From the NCBI RefSeq assembly GCF_036503815.1, contig NZ_AP027766.1, positions 4,292 to 68,291 on the forward strand: a DNA stretch of 64,000 bases. The letters run 5' to 3'. The notes beneath the pieces are model-generated. The model saw only the letters and a program-made list of their open reading frames with translations. It was not told where the DNA came from and made no database searches. Position 1 is the stretch's first letter; each line of letters starts with the position of its first letter. Made by a program: the position numbers and the translations under genes. Below, in pieces: positions 54,021 to 62,094 of the stretch. The DNA is from Escherichia coli (GTDB taxonomy: Bacteria > Pseudomonadota > Gammaproteobacteria > Enterobacterales > Enterobacteriaceae).

Positions 54021-54023
54021 ATC

Positions 54024-54052
54024 AGCCCCGTCTGCGGACGGGGCTTTTTTTT
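54024..54052 (+). terminator. Strong rho-independent terminator
   Basis: GCCCCGTC TGCG GACGGGGC with nine Ts directly after ends the mobBC-nuc transcript. The convergent gene on the minus strand ends at its last T. Confidence 0.9.
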
Positions 54053-54483
54053 TACTCCACTTCCAGCCAGGCTTTGCGTCCTTCAAGATGCAGCGCTTTC
54101 AGCATGGCGATCACGTCTTCTGCTGAACGTCCGCCATAGTTGAGACGGGTCTGCTCCCCTTCAAACTCCACCACGATAATGGTGTCCAGCGTCACCGACA
54201 GCAGCTCGCGGAGATCACGTAGCGTCTGCCCTGTACTGCGTGAATGCATGCACTGGGTTATCCGGTTGGCCGCCTCCTGGCACAATCCCTCTACGGCCTC
54301 GCGATATACCAGACGCTGATCGAGGTTGCCCTCGATGTCGCTGATCAGTTTAACCACCGCCGTTTTGACGGTTTTGATTTCAGGAAATTTCGTTTTTGGG
54401 GAGCCTGACTGCTCCAGCGGGGATACGCTGGTCGCCGGTGCAGCTTTAGGGGCGGTTGTCGGGGTGTGCAGGTTCATCGTCAT
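54052..54483 (-). CDS. Hypothetical protein sharing the ArdC leader
   Basis: 143 residues. The first 36 (MTMNLHTPTTAPKAAPATSV ... SPKTKF) are nearly the same as those of ArdC 1.4 kb upstream; then the sequence is unrelated: FPEIKTVKTAVVKLISDIEG, LVYREAVEGLCQEAANRITQ and a C-terminal GRSAEDVIAMLKALHLEGRK. No known domain recognised. The shared leader and promoter duplicate imply joint expression with ardC, probably early after DNA entry. A role in establishment or antirestriction is inference. Confidence 0.7.
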   Translation of the reverse strand: MTMNLHTPTTAPKAAPATSVSPLEQSGSPKTKFPEIKTVKTAVVKLISDIEGNLDQRLVYREAVEGLCQEAANRITQCMHSRSTGQTLRDLRELLSVTLDTIIVVEFEGEQTRLNYGGRSAEDVIAMLKALHLEGRKAWLEVE

Positions 54484-54698
54484 GGTCGTTTCTCCGTCAG
54501 TGTGAATTTCGTCTTCGTATCGCCTGACGGTTCGGCCTGCCCGGAGTCGTTCTGGTCAGCAAGGGCGCGCAGCGTGCCATTTACCCTTGCTGTCCAGGTT
54601 GTGACGGGGGACGATTACCGGAAGCTGATACGCAGGAGAAAGGCATCACAGGAGAAAATGACGATGTGCACACCCGGACTTACCGCCCCTTTAGCTGC
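54383..54698. repeat. 315-bp promoter/leader repeat, left copy
   Basis: Offset by 1445 bp to 55828-56143 with few differences. It holds the first 36 codons of the leftward gene, its ribosome site and about 210 bp upstream, ending at GCCCCTTTAGCTGC on the right side. Confidence 0.85.
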
Positions 54699-54740
54699 GG
54701 CGGCGAAAGCCGTTACGTCATTTTTTACGTAAGACATCGC

Positions 54741-54769
54741 GCCGTTACGTATCCCGGATACGTAACGGC
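54741..54769. repeat. 12-bp stem inverted repeat
   Basis: GCCGTTACGTAT CCCGG ATACGTAACGGC, a perfect 12-bp stem with 5-nt loop. Part of it recurs just before, as GCCGTTACGTCATTTTTTACG (54709 onward). It lies between the leader repeat and the large palindrome. Confidence 0.8.
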
Positions 54770-54823
54770 TACCGCCTGAAAAAGGGTTCATTTTTTTTGA
54801 ATCTGTCCGGTTTATTTTTCCGT

Positions 54824-54863
54824 GCCGGCCTCAGCTGCAGGACGTCCTGCAGCTGAGGCCGGC
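54824..54863. repeat. Perfect 40-bp palindrome
   Basis: 20 bp (GCCGGCCTCAGCTGCAGGAC) followed immediately by its exact reverse complement, without a loop. Preceded by two T-rich runs. It lies beyond the 3' end of ardC, in the gap of 230 bp, and would extrude as a cruciform. Confidence 0.95.
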
Positions 54864-54962
54864 CGCGTTACAGAATTCTAAAAAACAGTGACTTATATAA
54901 TTCCCTCCCTGATTCTCTCTCTTTCAAAAATTCTGAAGCCCTGCACCGCAGGGCTCCAGCTG

Positions 54963-55928
54963 TCAGCAGTCCATCAGCCAGCGGTGCGCTTTTGAGGCCG
55001 CTGCCGCCGCTTTAAAGATGTAGCGCTTGTCTCCCTTCAGCGCTTTCAGCCAGGACGCGATATAGCTTTCATGCTGCACCTCTCCCGTAATCCCCAAATC
55101 CGCCAACAGAAACGCGCTGCCCAGCTCGGCGATCAGTTCCTCAAACGCATACGCCTCAGAGCCAAACTTATTGCCTTTTTCACGATTGAGGCGGGACGCT
55201 GCACCCGTCCAGTGAACCAGCTCATGCAGGCCGGTGGCGTAGAAGTTCGCCGCGTCCGCGAAGCGGAACCGCTCCGGCAGGACGATTTCATCGGTGGCCG
55301 GACGATAGAACGCCTTTACGCCCTGCTCGGTGATTTTTGCCCCGCTCCGGATCATGAGTGCTTCCGCCTGCGGCAGCGGATCGAAACCGGCAACCGGCTG
55401 CGGCACGCTCTCGATGCTCAGGCCGTCGATTTGCTCCACGTTAAACACGGTAAAGGCTTTCAGCATCGGGATTTTTTCGATTTCCCCGTCCTCGTCCTCT
55501 TTCTCCAGCGTCTTGTAAAAGATGGCCGTCGTGCCGTGTTCACCTTTACGAACCTGGCCGCCCAGCTCCTGCGCCTGTTTGTAGGTCAGCCAGCGCTCGT
55601 CCTGAAAACCCTGTTTTGCCGCACTACACCACAGCAGCATGATATTAATTCCGCTGTATGCCGTGCCGGTGCTGAAGTTGGCCGGTAATCCCACCGCTGC
55701 GCCGTTGCGAACCCACGGACACACCCACGGCTTAACGCCGCTTTCCAGGGCTGCAATGATGCTGTCCGTTACTGTCTGGTAAAGGTCTGTTTTGACTGCG
55801 CCAGCACGGGCTTTGCTTTTGCCCCTGGAAAATTTCGTTTTTGAGGAGCCTGACTGCTCCAGCGGGGATACGCTGGTCGCCTGTGAAGCTTTAGGGGCGG
55901 TTGTCTGAGTGTGCAGGTTCATCGTCAT
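54963..55928 (-). CDS. ardC: Antirestriction protein ArdC
   Basis: 321 residues. After the shared 36-residue leader comes an ArdC N-terminal ssDNA-binding domain (YQTVTDSIIAALESGVKPWV; NIMLLWCSAAKQGFQDERWL; AQELGGQVRKGEHGTTAIFY) and an MPTase/zincin domain with HELVH (His235-Glu236-x-x-His239). ArdC protects incoming single-stranded plasmid DNA from host type I restriction after conjugation. Its promoter and leader are duplicated upstream of the next leftward gene. An imperfect hairpin near 54925-54960 (AGCCCTGCACCGCAGGGCT) may terminate it. Confidence 0.9.
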   Translation of the reverse strand: MTMNLHTQTTAPKASQATSVSPLEQSGSSKTKFSRGKSKARAGAVKTDLYQTVTDSIIAALESGVKPWVCPWVRNGAAVGLPANFSTGTAYSGINIMLLWCSAAKQGFQDERWLTYKQAQELGGQVRKGEHGTTAIFYKTLEKEDEDGEIEKIPMLKAFTVFNVEQIDGLSIESVPQPVAGFDPLPQAEALMIRSGAKITEQGVKAFYRPATDEIVLPERFRFADAANFYATGLHELVHWTGAASRLNREKGNKFGSEAYAFEELIAELGSAFLLADLGITGEVQHESYIASWLKALKGDKRYIFKAAAAASKAHRWLMDC

Positions 55929-56143
55929 GGCTGTTTCTCCGTCAGTGTGAATTTCGTCTTCGTATCGCCTGACGGTTCGGCCTGCCCGGAGTCGTTCTGG
56001 TCAGCAAGGGCGCGCAGCGTGCCATTTACCCTTGCTGTCCAGGTTGTGACGGGGGACGATTACCGGAAGCTGATACGCAGGAGAAAGGCATCACAGGAGA
56101 AAATGACGATGTGCACACCCGGACTTACCGCCCCTTTAGCTGC
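55828..56143. repeat. 315-bp promoter/leader repeat, right copy
   Basis: Twin of 54383-54698. Divergence starts abruptly at both borders, as expected of a tandem or recombinational duplication that put a second coding region under the same control. Confidence 0.85.
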
Positions 56144-56187
56144 ACGGGTGAAACTGCCCTTCAGCGTCCGGGAGGACGGGTAAAAAA

Positions 56188-56208
56188 AGCACTGACGACG
56201 TCAGTGCT
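56188..56208 (-). terminator. Leftward rho-independent terminator
   Basis: AGCACTGAC GAC GTCAGTGCT preceded on the plus strand by AAAAAAA (56182-56188). Read on the minus strand this is a 9-bp stem followed by a T run, insulating ardC's promoter from leftward transcription. Confidence 0.75.
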
Positions 56209-56316
56209 GCCTTTGTGACATGCGGTGTTACACTGCCTCTGCCGGTCAGTTCGCCCTTCCTGAAACCGGGGGCGGTTTGTTTTCGGGGACGTTCTGACCG
56301 GCTATCCCCCCATCAC

Positions 56317-56354
56317 TTGCAGAAATTTCACCGCCCCTTATACTGTATGCATAT
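56317..56354 (+). promoter_or_regulatory. umuDC promoter and left half of its LexA box
   Basis: -35 TTGCAG (56317-56322), 16-bp spacer, -10 TATACT (56339-56344), then CTGTATGCATAT (56343-56354). Joined to ACAG at 57679-57682 across the IS this gives CTGTATGCATATACAG, a LexA operator of type CTGT-N8-ACAG. The operator is now split by 1.3 kb. Confidence 0.8.
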
Positions 56355-57670
56355 GGGTCTTCCCCGATCATGGTGGGAAGGCTCAGAACGCCATATTCAG
56401 CTTTCCGTAGTGGAACATCACCCCCAGTTTAAAGCGCTCCCGGTTTCGGTATCCCCTGGCTTTTATCCTCAGCAGCCTGATCTTGCTGTTAAGTGCCTCC
56501 GCATTTCCGTTTGAGACACTGTGTCGCATCGCATTCAGGATCCCCTACAGCCTTTTTCCTATCGTTTTCGCGGCATTTTTCATCATGGGAACGTCACTGT
56601 TAGCCGCCAGCGCCAACCATCTCTGCCAGTCACTCCGTCTTTCCTCGCTCCATGGCCTGTTCCAGATATCCTTTGCCAGCTCTTTCAGCGCCCAGCACTG
56701 GCTCGTCAGCTTCATCTGTGCACGCAGCCACATCAGCTTTTCCTGCCGGGATTCGGTCATCCACTTATCGCTGTACTGCCACAGGAAGCGGGTTCCTTTT
56801 GCCTGGTGTCGGCTTTCAACAGGGAGGTGCGGATGTTCATTCTGACGGGTTTTATCAACTACCTCGCCCAGTTGCTTCGCCACATGGAAGCGGTCAAAGG
56901 CGATTTTCTCAACCGCACTGGGTAAGTGGATACGCGCTGCTCTTATATAGCCCGCGTTCATGTCCATTGAGAGCGTTTTGATAGCCAGCAACTGCCCATC
57001 AGTGAGCGTGCGAAGATAGCCGGCAAGACTCTCTGTGCCGCGATCATCCGTTAAGGCCAGCGCCCGACCATCGCGATCGGAGATCACCGTTATGTAACGA
57101 TGTCCTTTTTTAAAGGCGACCTCATCCACATTCATATGACGGGCGGATAATGGCTTTTTTATCCGGGCAAGACCTCGCTTAACTGCCCGGGTCATAATGC
57201 CGTCAACCGCATTCCAACTGAGCTTAAGTTGCTTCCTGACAGCATCAACGGTGCTGATTTTCAGCCATGAGAGAACGAACGATTCGAATAGCAACGTATA
57301 CCGGCTTCCGGGGCCAGCCCACGGAACAGGCAACGTCAGGCAGCCATGCTCCGGACACATAATTCGTGGAACATCGGCTTCAACAATAGTGGTGAACTGG
57401 CAGGTATCAAGATGGCGCCATTTACGATGACGGTGATCGTGAACAGAACAGGATTTACCGCAGGTCGGACAGGCTAGCCGGGTGTTTTCAGCGATCTCAA
57501 TAGTGACAGTAACAGAACCGGCATTTTCATCGAGAGAAAGGGACTTTACCTGCCACGGATCGGACAGGTTGAGAATATGAGCGTAGAGGGACTTTTCGTC
57601 CATGGCGGTGACCTCTGGCGATTAAATACACCATTATCATGCCTTCAGCCACCACAACAAGGGAAGACCC
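56355..57670 (-). mobile_element. ISL3 family insertion sequence in the umuDC operator
   Basis: 1316 bp with terminal GGGTCTTCCC / GGGAAGACCC repeats and a perfect 8-bp target duplication ATGCATAT on both sides (56347-56354 and 57671-57678). The duplication shows a simple transposition without later rearrangement. The transposase has an internal stop. Confidence 0.92.
56383..57603 (-). pseudogene. tnpA: ISL3 family transposase with premature amber codon
   Basis: A frame of 406 codons is interrupted by TAG at codon 353 (56545-56547), following MKNAAKTIGKRL. Reading on gives GILNAMRHSVSNGNAEALNS and RLLRIKARGYRNRERFKLGV, the normal ISL3 C-terminus with the catalytic Glu segment (NAEALNSKIR). 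The N-terminal zinc finger (CPTCGKSCSVHDHRHRKWRH), helix-turn-helix and first Asp (MNVDEVAFKKGHRYITVI) are intact. Since the target duplication is perfect, the amber either arose after insertion or the transposase was supplied in trans or by suppression. Confidence 0.88.
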
Positions 57671-57703
57671 ATGCATATACAGTTTTAAGCGAGGGAAAAA
57701 ACG

Positions 57704-58129
57704 ATGAAGTTCATTCCTGCAGTATCAGAAGCCAGCATAGTAAAAATTCCTTTGTTCACAGAGCGATGCCCTGCGGGTTTTCCGTCACCGGCAGCAAACT
57801 ATACTGAGTCTGAACTGGATCTGAATGAGTACTGCATTCACCGGCGCCACTCCACCTATTTTGTCAGAGCGATTGGCAACTCAATGACTGATATTGGCCT
57901 CTATTCCGGCGATCTGATGGTCGTGGATAAAGCAGAACAGCCGCGGCACGGGGATATTGTTATCGCGGAAATTGAGGGTGAATTTACGGTAAAACGCCTG
58001 CTTCTGACGCCGCGGCCAGCCCTGCAGGCGATGAACCCGGACTTCCCTTCCCTGTACCCGGATCCGGAAACTCTGCAAATTTTCGGCGTGGTGACGGCCT
58101 TCATTCATAAAACCCGGAGGGCAGACTGA
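57704..58129 (+). CDS. umuD: UmuD, SOS mutagenesis protease subunit
   Basis: 141 residues. Self-cleavage site Ala-Gly in CPAGFPSPAANY (about 24-26), catalytic Ser60 (AIGNSMTD) and Lys97 (FTVKRLLL), the same numbering as E. coli UmuD. RecA-stimulated cleavage gives UmuD', the partner of UmuC in polymerase V. The native promoter lies beyond the ISL3 insertion, so expression now depends on readthrough or an outward promoter. Stop and umuC start overlap by one base (TGATG). Confidence 0.95.
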   Translation: MKFIPAVSEASIVKIPLFTERCPAGFPSPAANYTESELDLNEYCIHRRHSTYFVRAIGNSMTDIGLYSGDLMVVDKAEQPRHGDIVIAEIEGEFTVKRLLLTPRPALQAMNPDFPSLYPDPETLQIFGVVTAFIHKTRRAD

Positions 58130-59400
58130 TGTTCGCCCTGGCAGACGTCAACTCCTTCTACGCCAGTTGCGAGAAGGTTTTCAGGCCGGATTTGCGCGGC
58201 AAACCTGTCGTCGTTCTCAGTAACAACGATGGCTGCGTTATTGCCCGGAGTGCTGAAGCCAAACGGCTGGGTATAAAGATGGGAACCCCCTGGTTCCAGC
58301 TCAAAGAGGCGCAGTTTCCTGAAAAACTGTACGTTTTTTCCAGCAACTACGAGCTCTACGCGAGCCTGAGTAACCGTGTGGTCGCCCTGCTGGAAGAGCT
58401 GTCGCCCCGCGTCGAACAATACTCAATTGACGAATGTTTCCTGGATGCCCGGGGAATTAGCCACTGTATGGATCTGGAGGATTTTGGCAGGCAGCTGCGT
58501 GGGCATGTTCTCAGTGGAACCGGACTGACGATCGGTGTCGGCTTCGGCGCCACAAAAACACTGGCCAAATCGGCGCAGTGGGCGTCAAAGGAATGGCCAC
58601 AATTCAGTGGGGTGCTGGCGCTGTCGCCCGAAAATCCACGCAGAACGGCAAAATTACTCAGCCTGCAGCCGGTGGAAGAAATCTGGGGCGTGGGGAACCG
58701 GATAGCGAAAAAGCTGCACGTTATGGGGATCACCACCGCCCTGCAGCTGTCGCTGACGAACCCTACATTTATCCGGAAAAACTTCAACGTAGTGCTGGAG
58801 CGCACGGTACGTGAGCTGAACGGCGAGAGTTGCATTTCGCTGGAGGAAGCGCCGCCGCCGAAACAGCAGATTGTCTGCAGTCGCAGCTTCGGGCAGCGGA
58901 TCACCACCTACGGAGAAATGCGCCAGGCCGTCTGCCAGTATGCCGAGCGCGCGGCGGAAAAGTTGCGCGGTGAGCGACAGTACTGCCGGCATATCAGCAC
59001 CTTCATCAAGACATCCCCTTTTGCGGTTAATGAGCCGTATTACGGTAACGTGGCCACGGAAAAACTGAACACCCCTACCCGTGACACCCGGGACATTATC
59101 GCGGCAGCGGTCAGGTCTCTGGACAGGATATGGCTCGATGGCCACCGCTACGCAAAAGCGGGGATAATGCTCAATGATTTCAGTCCGAACGGCGTCGCGC
59201 AGCTGAATCTGTTCGATGACGTGCAGCCACGGCCGCACAGCGATGCGCTGATGAAGGTACTCGACGGCATTAATCATTCCGGACTCGGGAAAGTCTGGTT
59301 TGCCGGACGGGGTATTGCGCCGGACTGGCAGATGAAACGGGAGATGCTGTCACCGGCATATACCACACGCTGGAAGGAGCTGCCGGTTGCCCGTTTCTGA
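58129..59400 (+). CDS. umuC: UmuC, Y-family translesion DNA polymerase
   Basis: 423 residues: catalytic Asp6 (FALADVNSFYASCE), SIDECFLDA with Asp101-Glu102, thumb helix-hairpin-helix (VEEIWGVGNRIAKKLHVMGI), little finger domain and a C-terminal tail with the beta-clamp motif QLNLFDD. With UmuD' it forms DNA polymerase V, replicating across lesions with errors. Intact by length. Translationally coupled to umuD. Plasmid umuDC raises mutation after DNA damage if expressed. Confidence 0.95.
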   Translation: MFALADVNSFYASCEKVFRPDLRGKPVVVLSNNDGCVIARSAEAKRLGIKMGTPWFQLKEAQFPEKLYVFSSNYELYASLSNRVVALLEELSPRVEQYSIDECFLDARGISHCMDLEDFGRQLRGHVLSGTGLTIGVGFGATKTLAKSAQWASKEWPQFSGVLALSPENPRRTAKLLSLQPVEEIWGVGNRIAKKLHVMGITTALQLSLTNPTFIRKNFNVVLERTVRELNGESCISLEEAPPPKQQIVCSRSFGQRITTYGEMRQAVCQYAERAAEKLRGERQYCRHISTFIKTSPFAVNEPYYGNVATEKLNTPTRDTRDIIAAAVRSLDRIWLDGHRYAKAGIMLNDFSPNGVAQLNLFDDVQPRPHSDALMKVLDGINHSGLGKVWFAGRGIAPDWQMKREMLSPAYTTRWKELPVARF

Positions 59401-59478
59401 CCGTTGAAATGACAGAAGGGACTTGCCGCCAGAGCTTACTTTACCGATCATACAGGTGACTTGTCTCAGGGGGGAACC

Positions 59479-59730
59479 ATGACAAATATCATTCTGTGTG
59501 ATGTGACTGCCAGCGTCAGCGAACTTAAAAACGATCCGGTGGCCACCGCCAGTGCCCGCGGCGGCTACCCGGTCGAGATAATTGACCGTAACCGCCCTGT
59601 TTTTTATTGTGTGCCCGCGGCTTTGTATGAACAAATGCTCGATGAGCTGGACGAAAAAGACCTGGTGCAAACGATAACAGAACGTCAAAACCAGCCGCTG
59701 CGTGAAGTGGATCTCAATCAGTATCTGTGA
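59479..59730 (+). CDS. Phd/YefM-StbD family antitoxin, apparently unpaired
   Basis: 83 residues from MTNIILCDVTASVSELKNDP (GGGGGGAACC upstream). The remainder (PVEIIDRNRPVFYCVPAALY; MLDELDEKDLVQTITERQNQ) is typical of StbD-type antitoxins, which repress their operon and neutralise a RelE/ParE-type toxin. The next gene is not a RelE-fold toxin, so the partner (StbE) is missing here. It may act as a solitary antitoxin. Confidence 0.78.
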   Translation: MTNIILCDVTASVSELKNDPVATASARGGYPVEIIDRNRPVFYCVPAALYEQMLDELDEKDLVQTITERQNQPLREVDLNQYL

Positions 59731-59768
59731 TGTGCTCCGGTGCGAGGAGCAAGGAATGTATTAAGCCA

Positions 59769-60089
59769 ATGTTAAGGAACAATATGGGTAGCAAAATCGC
59801 AGGTGTGGTTTTCTTATACTTCGCTGTCTGGGGAATGGCTTCAGTGATTGAATTGCAGTACTGGCGTAACGCTGATACCTATCCTGTCTGGCTGACAAAA
59901 CATCTCCGGATCTCTCCTGAAAATAACGACAAGAGCCTGATAAGGATAGAAATGGAAACCTTTGACAAGGTATGTGGTGATAAAAGGGGCCTCCTTGCCG
60001 TCACCCAAAAACAAAACGGTATGTTTATGCGCTGTGATGATTCCCCCGGTTTTTTTTCATGGTTCAGCGGCGTTTACAAAGTCAATTAA
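59769..60089 (+). CDS. Hypothetical single-pass membrane protein
   Basis: 106 residues from MLRNNMGSKIAGVVFLYFAV; starts at 59784 (MGSKIAG) or further upstream are possible. One N-terminal transmembrane helix, then a periplasmic part with WRNADTYPVWLTKHLRISPE, CGDKRGLLAV and CDDSPGFFSWFSG; two Cys may pair. It follows the antitoxin by 38 bp where a toxin would be expected, but neither size nor sequence looks like a known toxin. Function unknown. Confidence 0.5.
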   Translation: MLRNNMGSKIAGVVFLYFAVWGMASVIELQYWRNADTYPVWLTKHLRISPENNDKSLIRIEMETFDKVCGDKRGLLAVTQKQNGMFMRCDDSPGFFSWFSGVYKVN

Positions 60090-60564
60090 TCAGATAACGT
60101 GTTGCACTTTCAATATGTTACCCACATGGTTATCCCCCGTTACTGTGGGTAATCAATATATTGTGTCTCTGGCAGCTGCTTTTCCTACCATATGTTGTCC
60201 CTGCCCGTTCTATTTTGTGATCGGACAGTGTGAAAAACGACATCACAGTGGAGACGCTGCTGACGGGATGATGTTCATCCAGGGTCGTAAGATCGGCCGG
60301 TACTGGTTACCCGCCGGACGAAGGGCCGGCCAACGCGCAGCGTCGGTAGCTGGCTTTAAAAATGCTGGCGGAAATTTAAAGATGAAGCCGCATACTCTGC
60401 GAAATTTTGCAAATTTCACTCAACATGCTTCGTTCAGATCCCAACAGAGCTTTCACCATCGCCTGTAACAGCCGTCCTGCTGCGTGATTACTCCGCTCAA
60501 CGGGTTGCTGGCGACAAGCCAATACCTGTTCGTGACAGGCATTGATTGAACCGTTGTCCCTAAC
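60090..60564. other. Gene-free region between umuDC block and sopC
   Basis: About 470 bp. It holds a dyad TATTG/CAATA around 60150 and ACCCGCCGG / CCGGCCAA repeats near 60310-60330. A leftward frame (VLACRQQPVERSNHAAGRLL) looks slightly transposase-like but is short and runs into the sopC repeats. I see no supportable gene. Confidence 0.4.
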
Positions 60565-61040
60565 TAATAATGTGCCGACGATGCAGGTGGGACCGTGGTC
60601 CCAGGCAGATAACCTGACCGGCGATACAGGTGGCACCGTGGTCCCAGACAGATAACCTGACCGGCGATACAGGTGGGACCGTGGTCCCAGGCAGATAAGC
60701 TGACAGACGATGCAGGTGGGACCGTGGTCCCAGGCAGATAACCTGACCGGCGATACAGGTGGGACCGTGGTCCCAGGCAGATAAGCTGACAGACGATGCA
60801 GGTGGGACCGTGGTCCCAGGCAGATAACCTGACCGGCGATACAGGTGGGACCGTGGTCCCAGGCAGATAAGCTGACCGGCGATGCAGGTGGGACCGTGGT
60901 CCCAGGCAGATAACCTGACCGGCGATACAGGTGGGACCGTGGTCCCAGGCAGATAAGCTGACCGACGACGCAGGTGGGACCGTGGTCCCAGGGAGATAAC
61001 CTGAGCGGCGATACAGGTGGGACCGTGGTCCCAGAGAGAA
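60565..61040. repeat. sopC: sopC-type centromere, 11 repeats of 43 bp
   Basis: Eleven direct 43-bp units, each with the SopB-binding inverted repeat TGGGACCGTGGTCCCA. The second unit has GGCACC in place of GGGACC in the left arm. Alternate units differ in the linker (GATACAGG/AACCTGACCGGC and GATGCAGG/AAGCTGACAGAC), giving an 86-bp higher-order period. F plasmid has twelve such repeats downstream of sopB, as here. SopB loads on them to form the partition complex. Confidence 0.93.
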
Positions 61041-61122
61041 TATTCAGGCCAGTTATGTTTTCTGGCCTGTGAGAAAGGAAATGAAGTAAAGGGAGATCAC
61101 CGTAGACTAAAGCGTGTCCGCA

Positions 61123-62094
61123 TCAGACTCCTGGTTTCTCAAGCTCCTTAAGAATGGCTTCTATTTTCTCTATACACTCCGCAGGAATGCGGGACCTATC
61201 CAGGTTAAGCACCATTTTATCGCCCTTATACAATGCTGTTGCCCCTGGAGCAAACTGATGACGTGAGCTCAGATTAACTCTTGATGCGGGAGATTGTTTC
61301 AGTACGGATGTTAAAAGACTAATGACCTCTTCAGCTTCAAAGATTAGTCCCGCTTTCTTCTGATCGTGGAGAGTCTCAGCCTGCTGCTTCAGTAATTCTT
61401 CTTTATCTGCAAAAGCCTTCTGAAGGGCTTCACCTGACCGGGCAGACAGTTCTCCAGGATGTGCAAACAGGGCAACAACGGATTTAGGCAATTTGGCCGT
61501 ATTGATACAGCGGGTAATGATCTTACGAGAGATGTTTTCCGCATCGGCAAGCGCAGAAATATTTCCTGCAAACTCATTCTGCAGCCGGCTTGTATAACGC
61601 AGGCCACGTTCATAAGCACTCGTCGGCCGATAATCGTTACCCAGTCGGGACAATGCAGCCATCTGCTCATCGTCCAGTTCACCAACCAGAACGCGATAAT
61701 CACTTTCCGTCAGGATTGCGGCTTTACGGCGACGGCTGCCGTCGGCAATTTCTATGACATCAGAAACCCGGCGGCCGAAAGCTGGAGTCTGCTGACCGGT
61801 CAGTAAAAATGAAGGAATGAGATCATCCAGAGCATCTTCGGTAAGTAGTTCCTGATCGCGCTCATTGCCTGACCATACGCGTGAAGCGCTCTCAACAGAG
61901 TCTCCCCGGAGCACCTCAAGGGTAAATTTCACTTCCCGTCCACATACCGGAAGAGAGATTGCATTACCGCGGGCCATAGCACCCACGCGCGCAATTAATG
62001 AATCCACCATCGGCGCGGCCGGCGCCGGTGATGAAGTATCTTCAGTCGATTGACTATGTGTGGTATGTCTTGGAATGACAGGAGCACGCTTCAT
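61123..62094 (-). CDS. sopB: SopB (ParB) centromere-binding protein
   Basis: 323 residues: N-terminal SopA-interacting tail, CTPase domain with SRLGNDYRPTSAYERGLRYT, the helix-turn-helix LADAENISRKIITRCINTAK that reads sopC, and the C-terminal dimer domain ending IEAILKELEKPGV. Very close to F plasmid SopB as I remember it. The ATG overlaps the sopA stop (TAATG), so translation is coupled. The sopC repeats begin 80 bp after its stop. Confidence 0.95.
   Translation of the reverse strand: MKRAPVIPRHTTHSQSTEDTSSPAPAAPMVDSLIARVGAMARGNAISLPVCGREVKFTLEVLRGDSVESASRVWSGNERDQELLTEDALDDLIPSFLLTGQQTPAFGRRVSDVIEIADGSRRRKAAILTESDYRVLVGELDDEQMAALSRLGNDYRPTSAYERGLRYTSRLQNEFAGNISALADAENISRKIITRCINTAKLPKSVVALFAHPGELSARSGEALQKAFADKEELLKQQAETLHDQKKAGLIFEAEEVISLLTSVLKQSPASRVNLSSRHQFAPGATALYKGDKMVLNLDRSRIPAECIEKIEAILKELEKPGV

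Noticed and set aside
53370..54086. Leftward 238-residue frame opposite nuc
   Set aside because: Overlaps the convincing PLD gene and crosses its strong terminator.
54466..54732. Rightward frame of 88 residues in the leader repeat (and twin at 55911-56183)
   Set aside because: It exists in both copies only because the promoter region is duplicated, runs against the real genes' 5' ends and has no recognisable product. A role cannot be excluded, but there is no support.
59962..60468. Rightward 168-residue frame after the membrane protein
   Set aside because: Starts inside the preceding gene in another frame and shows no domain or ribosome site.
60376..60636. Leftward 86-residue frame before sopC with faint transposase-like text
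   Set aside because: It begins inside the sopC repeats, is short and lacks a ribosome site; not enough to call a gene.
60565..61040. CRISPR array
   Set aside because: The 43-bp units are tandem without spacers and contain the SopB site next to sopAB; it is a centromere.
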